A model generated the notes under the pieces. It was not told the origin of the DNA and did not search any database. It saw only the letters and a program-made list of their open reading frames with translations. From NCBI GenBank assembly GCA_000509105.1, contig BAIF02000123.1, forward strand, positions 18,827-82,826: a DNA stretch of 64,000 bases, in the 5' to 3' direction. This stretch comes from Clostridiales bacterium VE202-21 (GTDB lineage: Bacteria > Bacillota > Clostridia > Lachnospirales > Lachnospiraceae). A program made the translations under genes and the position numbers. The stretch's first letter is position 1. Each line of letters opens with the position of its first letter. Below are positions 1-9,863 of this stretch, piece after piece.

Positions 1-16
1 CTTACAAACGGAAAGA

Positions 17-952
17 GTGAAAATAGATATGCAAAAATCATTTCAGCAGACTTTTCTTAATAAAACAATTCAATTAGATAATATCGTTAGTTTCTTTTAC
101 TGCGATCTTAATCCTAAATTTACATCTATCGGGGAAACTCATAACTACTGGGAATTTATTTATGCAGATATTGGAAGTGTGGAAATCATTACCGGGTCTA
201 AGACTGTTATACTTGAAGAAGGCCATATTTATTTCCATGCGCCTAATGAATATCACCGGCATAGATCGATAAAGAACATAAAAACTTCCATATGCAACGG
301 AGCCTTTTATTACGAGGGTAATGTCCTCGATAAAATAGCTGATCAACCGATTCTTCTGACAACTTCTATGAAACATTATTTTTTTAATGCACTGAAATAC
401 TGCAGTGAGATCTTTTCCTCTGTTATTGACACAAAAGAACTGATCTACCAGATAATTTCACCTGACCACAGCCCGGCGCAAGAACAGCTGCTGCTTAATA
501 ATTTAGAATCCTTTTTGCTGGAGTTGCTGATATCTATGGATACTCTTACATATCCGGAACGTCATGTGCCAGAAGATGAATATCCGCCTTTGGTTGGCGA
601 AGCAATTATGATAATGAGACAATGTCTTTTTTCTTCCCTTACGCTCTCGTCTCTCTGTCAAAAACTGCACTGTTCGAAGTCAACTTTGTCTGCTGTATTT
701 AAAAAGTATACCGCCTCAACCGTCATGAATTATTATACGCAGCTTAAAATAGATAAGGCAAAAGAACTGCTGTGCTTAGGCGCTTATAATATAACCCAGG
801 TATCAGACTTTTTAAATTTTTGTAATGTGAATTATTTTTCTAATCAGTTTAAACGGTATACTAATTTAAAGCCCAGCGAATACTGTAAAAGCCTTAAAAA
901 TAAGAACTGTGTACAGCTTTTAGAATTGAAGAAATGTCCCTCTGTACATTAA
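17..952 (+). CDS. AraC-family transcriptional regulator (possibly 5'-partial)
   Basis: The product has an N-terminal cupin-like effector domain (about residues 40-85, ending in an APNEYHRH stretch) and a C-terminal double helix-turn-helix of the AraC/XylS type (about residues 192-290, with NYFSNQFKRYTNLKPSEY near the end). Such proteins sense a sugar or small ligand and activate nearby catabolic genes. The frame is open to the window edge. The first codon here is GTG at 17 and an ATG follows at 29, so the true start may lie outside. The gene points away from the polysaccharide locus and its target is probably upstream of the window. Family assignment is firm; ligand is unknown. Confidence 0.85.
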   Translation: MKIDMQKSFQQTFLNKTIQLDNIVSFFYCDLNPKFTSIGETHNYWEFIYADIGSVEIITGSKTVILEEGHIYFHAPNEYHRHRSIKNIKTSICNGAFYYEGNVLDKIADQPILLTTSMKHYFFNALKYCSEIFSSVIDTKELIYQIISPDHSPAQEQLLLNNLESFLLELLISMDTLTYPERHVPEDEYPPLVGEAIMIMRQCLFSSLTLSSLCQKLHCSKSTLSAVFKKYTASTVMNYYTQLKIDKAKELLCLGAYNITQVSDFLNFCNVNYFSNQFKRYTNLKPSEYCKSLKNKNCVQLLELKKCPSVH

Positions 953-1278
953 TGTAACTATATAGTAATAGACCTGTTTTATAATCTGTTTCTGATTATT
1001 ACGATGCGAATGGCTTCGTCTGCATTTTATAGAATTGGAATACGGCGTTACTTAGAGTTGTAGTATATTATTACAATACTTAAAGCACACTTAAACGGCA
1101 AAATAATATAAAACTCAGGCTCTAGGATATTTGAGAGTAGCCCGCCTAGATTATATAAATAAAATCATCTTATTGCGCTTCCCAAGATCAAGTAACTTGT
1201 TTTACCATAAATTTATTTTTCTGTCCAATAAAGCTTCGCTTATGTTTTATTTCCATCCTCAATATTTAAGTAATAAAC
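953..1278. other. AT-rich intergenic region between convergent genes
   Basis: This 326-bp stretch separates the 3' ends of the AraC gene and the last gene of the polysaccharide locus. It is AT-rich. I see no clear intrinsic terminator, repeat or RNA gene. A short open frame near 1131-1325 has no recognisable product or ribosome binding site and is treated as chance. Confidence 0.6.
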
Positions 1279-2556
1279 CTAATTTAATTTTCTTTTTTTA
1301 TTTTGAATATAAACCCCCGAAATAAATAGTCCAGCAAAGCATAGACACAAAATTACCATAAGCATTACATATAATACCACAGCCCCCATTATTCCATACT
1401 TGCTAATAACTGGATTTGAGAATACATATGCCAAAACAGCAACACCAGCATATCCCCAGGCAATCCCCTTTTGAAAACGTATTATTGTAATTACTGTACT
1501 TAACAATCCTGTTAGTCCTAAGAAGCCTCCCCCAACCAATAAAATCAGAAGTTCCTTTTTGTATGGTGCTAAATTTGTATTATATAAAACTGAAAGTACT
1601 GGAGTCCCTAAAAAATAAGCGCCAATTATACAAATGATAGTTATCCCCACTACAACGCCTATCTGAACAATCGTTCTCTTTATGAACCTTTTTACTTTAC
1701 CTTCGTTCCAAAGGCAAGACATCTGAAAAAGTATAGGGTTAAAAATAAAACTGTTTAGCAAACCTATAACAAATACTGGCATTGCTATGAATCCATAGCA
1801 GGCCTGCAGTTCATCTGATAGCAAGGCATCTATAGCATATTTAGGAGCATTTCCTATATAAAATGATAAAAATGCACCTGCAAATAATGGGAAACAACTT
1901 TTTAATAGCCGGGCTACTTGTCCTTTTCTGCAATATCCCTTTTTTACATTAAATGTGCCATAAGTCCATGAGAGGAAAAGCCCTAAAAAACCAAAAGTAG
2001 TCATAGTAGCTATCATCAAAGATACTAATTGACTACGTAATACAATAATACCAATACCAAATATAATGATCGTAAAGAACATGCGTAACGTCATAGCTTT
2101 GGCAGCTATATCAAGTCTTCCTTTCTGCTGATACATGCCATAATAAACATCTTCTATTGCATCAGCAACCTTAAACAAGCACATCCATATAATCACCATA
2201 CTTTTCTCAAAGCTATAGTTATTAACCAAAGAGCTATGCACTATATAGGAAGTGGCTACAATGATCATTAAGAGAGTAGTGATCCATCTGGAGCGTAGAT
2301 ACTCAATAAATGAAAACTGTCCATATACATCAGATACTTGAAAATTTCGCATACCATATTTGCCAATATTTAAAAACAAGCTTGCATTGGCATAAGCTAT
2401 AGTAAAAACACCAGCTTCTCCTAACCCTACTGTTCTAGTCAATATCATGAGCATAATTACCGATTGAAATGCCATAAGCATACTCCCGGCCATATTCCAT
2501 ATGTAGCTACTCTTCTCTATATTTTCATCATTCAGTATAAAATGCTTTAATTTCAT
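1279..2556 (-). CDS. Oligosaccharide flippase (Wzx-like), second of the locus
   Basis: A very hydrophobic protein of about 425 residues with roughly 12 membrane segments, matching the polysaccharide transporter / Wzx class that flips lipid-linked repeat units across the membrane. The chosen ATG at 2556 follows GGAGAG by about 7 nt; an upstream in-frame start would add nine residues without a good ribosome site. It is the last gene of the locus, AT-rich like its neighbours. A second, less AT-rich flippase lies at 15141-16598, so the locus has two. The family is clear from topology and the N-terminal NMAGSMLMAFQSVIM region; substrate is unknown. Confidence 0.8.
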   Translation of the reverse strand: MKLKHFILNDENIEKSSYIWNMAGSMLMAFQSVIMLMILTRTVGLGEAGVFTIAYANASLFLNIGKYGMRNFQVSDVYGQFSFIEYLRSRWITTLLMIIVATSYIVHSSLVNNYSFEKSMVIIWMCLFKVADAIEDVYYGMYQQKGRLDIAAKAMTLRMFFTIIIFGIGIIVLRSQLVSLMIATMTTFGFLGLFLSWTYGTFNVKKGYCRKGQVARLLKSCFPLFAGAFLSFYIGNAPKYAIDALLSDELQACYGFIAMPVFVIGLLNSFIFNPILFQMSCLWNEGKVKRFIKRTIVQIGVVVGITIICIIGAYFLGTPVLSVLYNTNLAPYKKELLILLVGGGFLGLTGLLSTVITIIRFQKGIAWGYAGVAVLAYVFSNPVISKYGIMGAVVLYVMLMVILCLCFAGLFISGVYIQNKKRKLN

Positions 2557-2620
2557 CTTTTGCTCTCCAAATATACTATACAAATGGTTTTGTTATATTA
2601 TACCTTAATAAGGTACTGAA

Positions 2621-3689
2621 TTATTCTGGAAATATCATATTCTCTATATTTTTTATCAAACAATTATATTTCGTTAACTCTTTTAATTTTTCTAATACTA
2701 TAGATAAACACAAGCTAATGGATAACAGTGTTAACCAACTTAAAATTACATTTTTAGTATAATACACCACATTTGGATAAAAAGTATATATCAGAGCATG
2801 AGTCATAAAAATATTTCCAGAGTGTTTACCTAAAAATGATAAAACCTTTTCTACTATTTTATTAGTTAAATACTTATATGACATCCAGCATATACATAAA
2901 ACAGCTAGGCTGCTTAGTATACTTCTAACCTTCCAAACATCAACCTCTTCCAGTTTAAGGCGTAGAATTAAGCATATAAAAATTACTCCAACTAAAATAC
3001 ATATTTCAATAATTTTTCCTATTAAATGTTTTGGCTTGCTCTTCACTTTGTCAAAAAAACTATTTTGAGCACATAGCACACCCAAAACAATAACTAAATA
3101 AATAATTTATGTATTCTCCTCCAAAATTTGAAGATATGCCGCTCCCCAAATACTGAATAATAATTATCATTAGTAAATAGCTTGCCCATCCAAATTTACT
3201 GCAAACTGCTATAATCAGCGGCAAAATTATCAAAAGAATCTGTGCAAAACACATATACCACCATACATTAGATAACATTGGTGATCCAAAAAAGTCTGCC
3301 AGTCCCAACGCGTCTAATACTAAATAAGAGGCCTTATGTTGATATATTTCAAGTGGATTATTAAAAAATATAAATGATAAAATAAAAACAATTATATAAA
3401 TAAACCAGTATGACTTCATTAGGGAAATCCAACTTTTAGCAATAAATATTGTCGGTCTTTTAATGTCTTCTTTTATATATTTACAAGTTAAACCATAGGC
3501 TGATAAAAAAGCAAAAATCCATACACATATTCGTGATGCCGTAGCCAGTCCTTCCACTGTGTCTTGCGAAAATATATGAAAAACCACCCCATTTGCTTCA
3601 ATCCGAGCCGTTGAGTAAAATAAATGATGGAATAATAATAAAGAGATCGCTATACCTTTTACCTTTAATGTATCTATCCTTTTAAACAT
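2621..3689 (-). pseudogene. Acyltransferase-3 family membrane protein, frameshifted
   Basis: Two adjoining frames together give one acyltransferase-3 protein of about 350 residues. The first part (3060-3689) starts with the typical RIDTLKVKGIAISLLLFHHL segment and has WWYMCFAQ in the middle. The second (2621-3085) has the late FLGKHSGNIFMTHALIY segment. They join at 3081-3087, where a T4-G3 run (minus strand) carries one extra base; removing one T restores SYCLGVLCAQ. Such enzymes O-acylate glycans at the membrane. A very similar but differently broken homologue lies at 4984-6108. Whether the break is real, switchable or a sequencing error cannot be told here. Confidence 0.8.
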
Positions 3690-3787
3690 ACTTTTTCTCC
3701 TTGTATTTCATAAGCCATGACAAAACTTCAGAATACTCTTAATATATAAGAGAAATGGCATCAATTATAGTAGTAAACTCTTACGTT

Positions 3788-4933
3788 TCATTCAAACAGG
3801 CATTTAATTGCATTGATTTCATTCCCTGATATAATAAAATACCCCAATCTTGTAGAACTGTCTTCTACTATTCGTTCGTCTTCACTATCTATCCAAGTTC
3901 TATAAATCAGTTCTGGATTTTCCTTCTCAATTTTTCTTAATTGGGCTAAATCGTTTTTATTCAACAAGAATCGAATTCCCGCATACCGCGGCGCATGTTT
4001 TCTTTCTAAATCAGGTTGCTTTCCACATGCTGTTTGTATTGTCATCTTTAAAAAATCATATCCGCTTGACAGGTACACTAAGTCTGAACCTATACAATCG
4101 CCTCCCATCCTGGCACCTATTTCAATAATCCCTATATTTCCATCCTCATCTATTTTAATTTCTGAATGTGAAGCACCTGAGGTAATTGATAATGCGTCTA
4201 ATGCCTTTTCTAAAAGAGACTCAATTTTTTCAAATAGATGATCATCAATCTGCGCCGGTTCGAGATGTCCTGTTTCTATAAAGTGTGGGGCACCCGTAGT
4301 ATACTTTTTAGTTATCGCTAATAATTTATGTTCACCATTGTAAGAAATAGTTTCACAGCTATACTCTTCACCTGATATAAATTCTTCGATTATAACCTGT
4401 CCTCCAAAAGAATATTTGTACGCATAATTAATTGCATTATTAAGATCATTTTTAGAAAAAACTTTTGTTACACCACGACTTCCAGATCGATCAGTTGGCT
4501 TTACTATCAAAGGATATTCTAAATCACCTATTTCTTCACAACTCCAAGTTTTGTTTACACATGCAAATTGGGGTACTGGCAAAGAAGATTCGGCAAGCCT
4601 CTTCCTCATCTCGAATTTATTTGTTGTATATTTTGTTGTTTTAATTCCGTTACAAACCAATCCCAGTTTTTCTGCAACAAAATTTATAGTCACTACAGCT
4701 AAATCTGATGCTATTGAAGTAACAGCAATTGGCTTTATCTTTTTACATACTTTTAAAATTTTTTCTTTCTCTGTGATACTGATTGGATAAAAGAAATCAG
4801 CAGTTTTCTCGCCGACATCACCACATTTCCATGCAAAAACATGCGTCTCAAGACCCATCTCCTTTGCCTTTACAATTAATTGATTTTGAAATTCATTCGC
4901 TCCGATTATTACTATCCTGTTATTTGTAATCAT
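3788..4933 (-). CDS. ATP-grasp ligase-like protein
   Basis: A 381-residue protein of the ATP-grasp superfamily, carbamoyl-phosphate-synthase-like type. The N-terminus is a Rossmann-like domain (RIVIIGANEFQNQL). The ATP-grasp core has PLIVKPTDRSGSRGVTKV around residues 141-158 and EIGARMGGDC near 272. These enzymes activate a carboxylate as acyl phosphate and join it to an amine or thiol. It lies between two broken acyltransferase genes and is a relative of the ATP-grasp protein at 9864-11144. In a polysaccharide locus it plausibly attaches an acid or amino acid to an amino sugar; that is inference from context. Confidence 0.8.
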   Translation of the reverse strand: MITNNRIVIIGANEFQNQLIVKAKEMGLETHVFAWKCGDVGEKTADFFYPISITEKEKILKVCKKIKPIAVTSIASDLAVVTINFVAEKLGLVCNGIKTTKYTTNKFEMRKRLAESSLPVPQFACVNKTWSCEEIGDLEYPLIVKPTDRSGSRGVTKVFSKNDLNNAINYAYKYSFGGQVIIEEFISGEEYSCETISYNGEHKLLAITKKYTTGAPHFIETGHLEPAQIDDHLFEKIESLLEKALDALSITSGASHSEIKIDEDGNIGIIEIGARMGGDCIGSDLVYLSSGYDFLKMTIQTACGKQPDLERKHAPRYAGIRFLLNKNDLAQLRKIEKENPELIYRTWIDSEDERIVEDSSTRLGYFIISGNEINAIKCLFE

Positions 4934-4983
4934 AGCTATCTCCTTATACTATTAACAGTCTAAAAAATAAATTGCTATAAAAC

Positions 4984-6108
4984 TTATCTTGAACCTTTTT
5001 CTTGCCAGATTAAGCTAATTAACCTTTCTTGCAATTTATAAAAACCACTATATTTCTTTATAAATTCTAATATAATAGAAATCACTATTACTATTATTAT
5101 AAAGTTTATATAAATAAGAAATGGATTTCTAAAATAATACACCTGTTTTTCAAAATAGAGCAGTATGAAAGTATGGAACATAAAAATATTAGTGGAATGT
5201 TTTCCCAAAAATACTAAAACACCACTTGCTTTTTTTAAAATAGCATTTCTCTCGATAACTAGAACATTAACTAATAAAATCACTGAAAAAGCATGTGGCA
5301 ATTCTCCGCTAAACCTATCATGAAATCCCCAAATATAGGTAACAAAAAATAAGATTAAACTATAAATTAATTTATCTTTATATCTTAGATCGAGATTAAT
5401 TAATTTATCCATTATTTTTAACTCAGAACACAACATTCCTAAGGCAAATGCCGATAAGTAAAAAAATACCCCTGTACTCATTTGCCTATATGTAGTATAA
5501 CAAGCACTAACATTAATAAATAAAAATAGCAATAGTGGTAAATAACGCATTTTTGACATCATGCTTTTTATTATAGGAAATATTAGATAAAGTATTATAA
5601 TTGCTGACATAAACCACCATGTAACATTTATTGTTCCTGTATGACACCATTCAAATAATATATCTCTTAATCCTAACATATCAATCAGCTATGCTAAGAC
5701 ACCATTTTTACCCTCACCATAAATAGTAAATATATTAAATTTTTCAAATATCATACCTGCACTTAAATAGATCCAGAAGATTACCCAAAAATTTGTATAA
5801 AGTTTAACTAAATGCGCAGTTACAAATTTTATACTAATCCTGATGCTCTTCTGTTTTCCCTGTATCTTCTTATTAAAACTCTCATTTAGACCATATCCGC
5901 TATAAATAACAAAAATGTCAACACATATCTTACCATTCTTTAACAGTGTAGTAATCCACGGCTTATTTTCTATTGTCCAAGAATAATCAAAGAAAGGCCA
6001 CGCTGCTTCACCACGGAAAAAAAGGTGTAGCAATATTAGTATAAGTATTGCTACCCCTTTTTGAATTTGCGTGTCCCGAAGTACGAACGTTTTTCTTTCA
6101 TTATCCAT
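4984..6108 (-). pseudogene. Acyltransferase-3 family membrane protein with in-frame amber stop
   Basis: Two open stretches lie in the same frame, separated only by a TAG codon at 5689-5691 (minus strand). Read through, they give about 374 residues, normal for the acyltransferase-3 family: TQIQKGVAILILILLHLFF at the start, TWWFMSAIIILYLIFP in the middle, FLGKHSTNIFMFHTFILLY late. The local reading is GKNGVLA-stop-LIDMLGLRDIL. A single CAG-to-TAG change would explain it. It probably O-acylated the surface glycan. It is a paralogue of the broken gene at 2621-3689, so both acylation genes of the locus are disrupted, by different lesions. Confidence 0.8.
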
Positions 6109-6125
6109 CAGTAATCACCTCACTT

Positions 6126-7055
6126 TTAAACGTCTGCATTTAAATCCTCTCTTACCATATATTGGGGTAAATCACTGATAGTCATGTATATCTTACCGAT
6201 ATACTCTCCAATCAAGCCTAGCATTAACATAATGATTCCACCAATAAAAAGTAACACAGCCATTGTTGACGTATATCCCATAGCTATATGGGGATTAATT
6301 ATTTTTCTGATTACTAGAAAAATACCCCAACATATACCTAATCCAGACGTGAATACACCTAATAACGATGCAAGTCTTAATGGCACTAAAGAAAAATTCG
6401 TAAATTCGGTAAGCCAGAGATTAACTAACTTTTTTAATGTATAACCTGAGGATCCGGATATTCTTTTTCTTTGTTCGACCTCAACATTCGTAACTCTATT
6501 CGTTGTTCTCATTAAATACGCACCAGCTGACGGAAATGGACTTTTGTATGCTTTCAAATTTTCAATAGCAAATTTGCTCCAGGCCAAAAAAGGAGAATTA
6601 TAAATACCTTTCATTTTACTTCCAGTAAATTCAAGCAATTTAGTATTTATTCGACTAGTAAAGCGTCTGTAAAATTTTTGCTTTTGGGTTGCAAATTTTG
6701 CATATACTAGATCATACCCTTCACTGATTTTATCAACCAGTTTATATATTTGATCCGCAGGATGTTGTCCATCATCATCCATACATACAGCCACATCACC
6801 TTTTATATAAGAAACAGCCGCCATTCGTGCAATATTTTGACCATAATTTCTTGCCAGATCAACGCCAATAATATTTTTATCAGCCTGAGCTAATTTTGTA
6901 ATAACACCAAAGGTATTATCGGGTGAACAATCATTAATCAATATAATTTGATATTCATTACCACTCCTTTTTAAAATCTCATCTTTTATTTCATTTACCA
7001 CAAACTCCAACGTATTCTCTGAACGATAACACGGAATTATAATTGTAATAACCAT
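6126..7055 (-). CDS. GT2 polyprenyl-phosphate glycosyltransferase (GtrB/ArnC type)
   Basis: A GT-A glycosyltransferase with an N-terminal TIIIPCYRSENTLE strand, a DCSPDNT turn and an acidic VCMDDDGQ metal-binding motif, followed by two C-terminal membrane segments ending in LMLGLIGEYIGKIYM. This layout is that of GtrB/ArnC/DPM1-type enzymes, which move a sugar from a nucleotide donor to undecaprenyl phosphate. The ATG at 7055 is preferred because GAGGTG precedes it; an upstream in-frame ATG at 7067 lacks such a site. It directly follows the GT-C-like membrane protein at 7069-8856. The usual partnership is GT2 making the lipid-linked sugar and GT-C using it outside the membrane. Confidence 0.85.
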   Translation of the reverse strand: MVITIIIPCYRSENTLEFVVNEIKDEILKRSGNEYQIILINDCSPDNTFGVITKLAQADKNIIGVDLARNYGQNIARMAAVSYIKGDVAVCMDDDGQHPADQIYKLVDKISEGYDLVYAKFATQKQKFYRRFTSRINTKLLEFTGSKMKGIYNSPFLAWSKFAIENLKAYKSPFPSAGAYLMRTTNRVTNVEVEQRKRISGSSGYTLKKLVNLWLTEFTNFSLVPLRLASLLGVFTSGLGICWGIFLVIRKIINPHIAMGYTSTMAVLLFIGGIIMLMLGLIGEYIGKIYMTISDLPQYMVREDLNADV

Positions 7056-7068
7056 CACACACCTCATA

Positions 7069-8856
7069 TTACTCTTTTGATATTTTATAAATTATAGCAG
7101 CATCCCCAATGGCTCCTACCTCTCTAAACTCTACATGATCATATTCTTTATTTAGCATATTTGATAGCAAATCCTTATAGTTTGAATCATATGACGTTAC
7201 ATAATAAACATCTTCGTCAAAAAGATTTTCTGTCAAAAGTTTATCCTTGCCTAAATATTCAAGCTGTTTATAATAAGTTGGGGTAAACACATAACTTGAA
7301 CCCCATGGTACTAAATTTACAGGCCTTTTTTTAGGGTCAGGATAATTGGTAAAGACGCCATAATTCTGTGCACCAAATTGATCAAATACATAAACATGAT
7401 CTGAATGTTCGAGTGCATAATTTTCTATTTGACCAACAATATTGATAGAACTCTGCCGATATTGCCAGTCAACAGTGTAAATCTTCGTATATGCGTTTGC
7501 TAATATTCCCGCCCAAGGAAATAATAATAATAATGCTGTGCATAATTTTTGAATTTTCTTTTCTGAAAGCTTTGCTTTATCATAAGTCATTAAAAAAAGA
7601 ACAAATACAATAGTACCACATGGTATTAAACTTGCCAGCCATGCCCGCAGAGGTAGGCGTCCACGCGCTGCAAGATATGAAATAACTAACATAGTGCCTA
7701 GAATACAACATAAAGCAGCAATTATTTGGGGATAATATAACTTTCTATATGTTCTCATTATACCCATTTTTATAAAGACAATAAAAAGAAGCACTACAAT
7801 ATATATGTGTAATAGTGTTAACTTTTCTCCAGTTAGTAGTTCTTTAAGAGTTGTTTTCCAAGTTTGTAATAATTTATCCCACTCGTCTAGTTCGAACCAG
7901 GAAAATTTTTCAACTATTTCACCCAAATTTTCCTTATTAAACCGCTTGTCCATAAAATACATGTTTTCTGATAACTGGTAAAATTCTTCACTCCAACCTA
8001 TTTTATCAAATAATTCCGGATTATCTTCATATGTTTCATGCTCATAATCCCAAAAACTCACTCTATACTTATTATATTTATAGTATTCTTGCCATTCAAC
8101 AGAACTTTTCGATTTATCCTCAATTCCTTTTACAAATAATAATATCAGGCTTAAAAAAAAGAGATACACAATACTATATTTTAAAACTCTAGATAAGTTC
8201 TTTTCAATAAATGCATGTAAGAAAATATATACTATTGCAACCAATAAATAACAGCAAATAGCATAAAATGCATTAAATTGTTGTATATAACACAGAGAGA
8301 TACAAAAGACTGAAATTAGCAATTCGAATATTATTATCCCTTTTTTACTGTTCTTAAAATCAATTCCTAATAAGAGTATTACACCAGCTGTTCCTATAAT
8401 TGTTGCCGTAACCTCAAAATGCATTAGTATTGTTGAAATAAGATAGAAAGATAAGTATAAGATCACATGTATCATTACTAAATAAACAATCTTTATATTT
8501 TTTTGTAAACCTATTTTATATATTGTCTTACCGATAAGACAACTAGATAAACAAATCAATGTAAAATGATATATTGCATACCATGATATTTGTGGAAAAG
8601 CTGAGTATAAATTTGAAAGGAGCCAACCTAAAGGATAATAACTGAATAAATAATTAGCCTCTGGAACCCCTGTTGCATAGCCTGCATAAACATATAATAA
8701 TCTAGCATCATCTATAGTCATAAATACTGGTTGAACAAATAAAAATACAACAACTATTATTGCCAGCGTTATAAAAAACGATAATCCAAAACGTCCTATA
8801 TCATTGGCATAAACTTTATTTATATTGAATTTTTTCTTACTTTTGTTTCGACGCAT
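7069..8856 (-). CDS. Multi-spanning membrane protein, GT-C-like
   Basis: A 595-residue protein with about 11-12 predicted membrane segments and a soluble C-terminal domain. The first loop has an acidic MTIDDARLLYVYAGYATG motif and a QISWYAIYH motif. The latter also occurs in the broken gene at 13328-15084 (SDDYIMAAIMSGAY, QISWYLIAQ), so the two are paralogues. The paired acidic residues in the first outer loop resemble GT-C glycosyltransferases that use polyprenyl-phosphate sugars. The adjacent GtrB-type gene supports that. No firm named family was recognised, so substrate and exact role stay open. Confidence 0.6.
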   Translation of the reverse strand: MRRNKSKKKFNINKVYANDIGRFGLSFFITLAIIVVVFLFVQPVFMTIDDARLLYVYAGYATGVPEANYLFSYYPLGWLLSNLYSAFPQISWYAIYHFTLICLSSCLIGKTIYKIGLQKNIKIVYLVMIHVILYLSFYLISTILMHFEVTATIIGTAGVILLLGIDFKNSKKGIIIFELLISVFCISLCYIQQFNAFYAICCYLLVAIVYIFLHAFIEKNLSRVLKYSIVYLFFLSLILLFVKGIEDKSKSSVEWQEYYKYNKYRVSFWDYEHETYEDNPELFDKIGWSEEFYQLSENMYFMDKRFNKENLGEIVEKFSWFELDEWDKLLQTWKTTLKELLTGEKLTLLHIYIVVLLFIVFIKMGIMRTYRKLYYPQIIAALCCILGTMLVISYLAARGRLPLRAWLASLIPCGTIVFVLFLMTYDKAKLSEKKIQKLCTALLLLFPWAGILANAYTKIYTVDWQYRQSSINIVGQIENYALEHSDHVYVFDQFGAQNYGVFTNYPDPKKRPVNLVPWGSSYVFTPTYYKQLEYLGKDKLLTENLFDEDVYYVTSYDSNYKDLLSNMLNKEYDHVEFREVGAIGDAAIIYKISKE

Positions 8857-8869
8857 TTCATATTCCTTA

Positions 8870-9850
8870 TTAGTTGTTATTTTTTGATATATCTAGTACT
8901 AATGATATCAAGTACTCTAAATCTGGAATATCATAGCGTTGATCTATTGGTAGTGCCATGATCCTACTCGCGTACATATATTCCACTGTATTTTTATCAT
9001 TATTATTTATAAGATCTTTCCATAAAATTGGCACATATACATTATGCTGTACCAATGTTTCATGTATCCCTTGATTAAGCATTAACGGATAAACATAAGG
9101 AACCTTATCTCCATTTGGTATTTTCAATAATTGAATGTTATCGAACCTATTATGCAAATATTCAAAATTTCTTTTTCTTTTTTCAGATATTAATTCATAA
9201 TTAATTCCGTTTAGTATATGTTTTGTTAACAAAGACATTTTTAAGATATTTTTTCCAATTTCAGTCTCATTTAATTTACTTTCCAAATATGCGCTATTGG
9301 TCCCTAATTCAATACTTTTCAACAAAAATACTGCTCTGTTATATGAAACATCTCTTTCCAGTGAAAAGTCTTTTATACCTTTTCCAATTAAATAAGCACC
9401 ATCAGGTACCCCAAAAAATTTTCTGCATGAATAAACATTCATAACCCCGTCATTCATAACCGGAGGATAATAAAATGCATGAGCCTGGTCTATAATAACC
9501 TTTTTAAATTTTTTGGAATAATTCACTACTTCATTGCCGATAATGCCATAATAGTTTACTAGAATAATAACAAAATTAGACTCATCCATATTTATATTAA
9601 CTGGCATTAAGTCTTCCCCAATATGGTAAAAAATAATTTCAACATCCATATTTTGTAACATTTTAATTATATCGGGACAATAAAAATAAGGAACCATCAC
9701 TTTATCCACATCTAGACTCATAACAGCACACCAAATAGCCGCTCTACCCGTATTTAATTCCAAAATGTGAGTATCTTCTATATTTTTAAAAAAACCAGTC
9801 CCGGCACCTAATTCTAATGGAAGATATCCCCCCATTTCATAAACATCCAT
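8870..9850 (-). CDS. DegT/DnrJ/EryC1-like PLP-fold protein
   Basis: A 326-residue protein with a weak DegT/DnrJ/EryC1/StrS aminotransferase pattern: LNTGRAAIWCAVMSL near residue 33, VIIDQAHAFYYPP near 117 (cofactor aspartate position) and YSCRKFFGVPDGAYL near 140, where the lysine could form the PLP aldimine. It is shorter and more divergent than the RffA-type enzyme at 12174-13304. ATG at 9850 has GAGGAG about 9 nt upstream. It sits 14 nt after an ATP-grasp gene, suggesting joint work on one modified residue. It could be a catalytic aminotransferase or a non-catalytic relative. Confidence 0.6.
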   Translation of the reverse strand: MDVYEMGGYLPLELGAGTGFFKNIEDTHILELNTGRAAIWCAVMSLDVDKVMVPYFYCPDIIKMLQNMDVEIIFYHIGEDLMPVNINMDESNFVIILVNYYGIIGNEVVNYSKKFKKVIIDQAHAFYYPPVMNDGVMNVYSCRKFFGVPDGAYLIGKGIKDFSLERDVSYNRAVFLLKSIELGTNSAYLESKLNETEIGKNILKMSLLTKHILNGINYELISEKRKRNFEYLHNRFDNIQLLKIPNGDKVPYVYPLMLNQGIHETLVQHNVYVPILWKDLINNNDKNTVEYMYASRIMALPIDQRYDIPDLEYLISLVLDISKNNN

Positions 9851-9863
9851 TCTACAAACTCCT

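Noticed and set aside
5689..5691. TAG as pyrrolysine or a recoded codon, prompted by methyltransferase-like genes nearby
   Set aside because: The gene is an O-acyltransferase, not a methylamine methyltransferase, and there is no pylT/pylS or PYLIS-like sign in the window. A simple nonsense change is enough.
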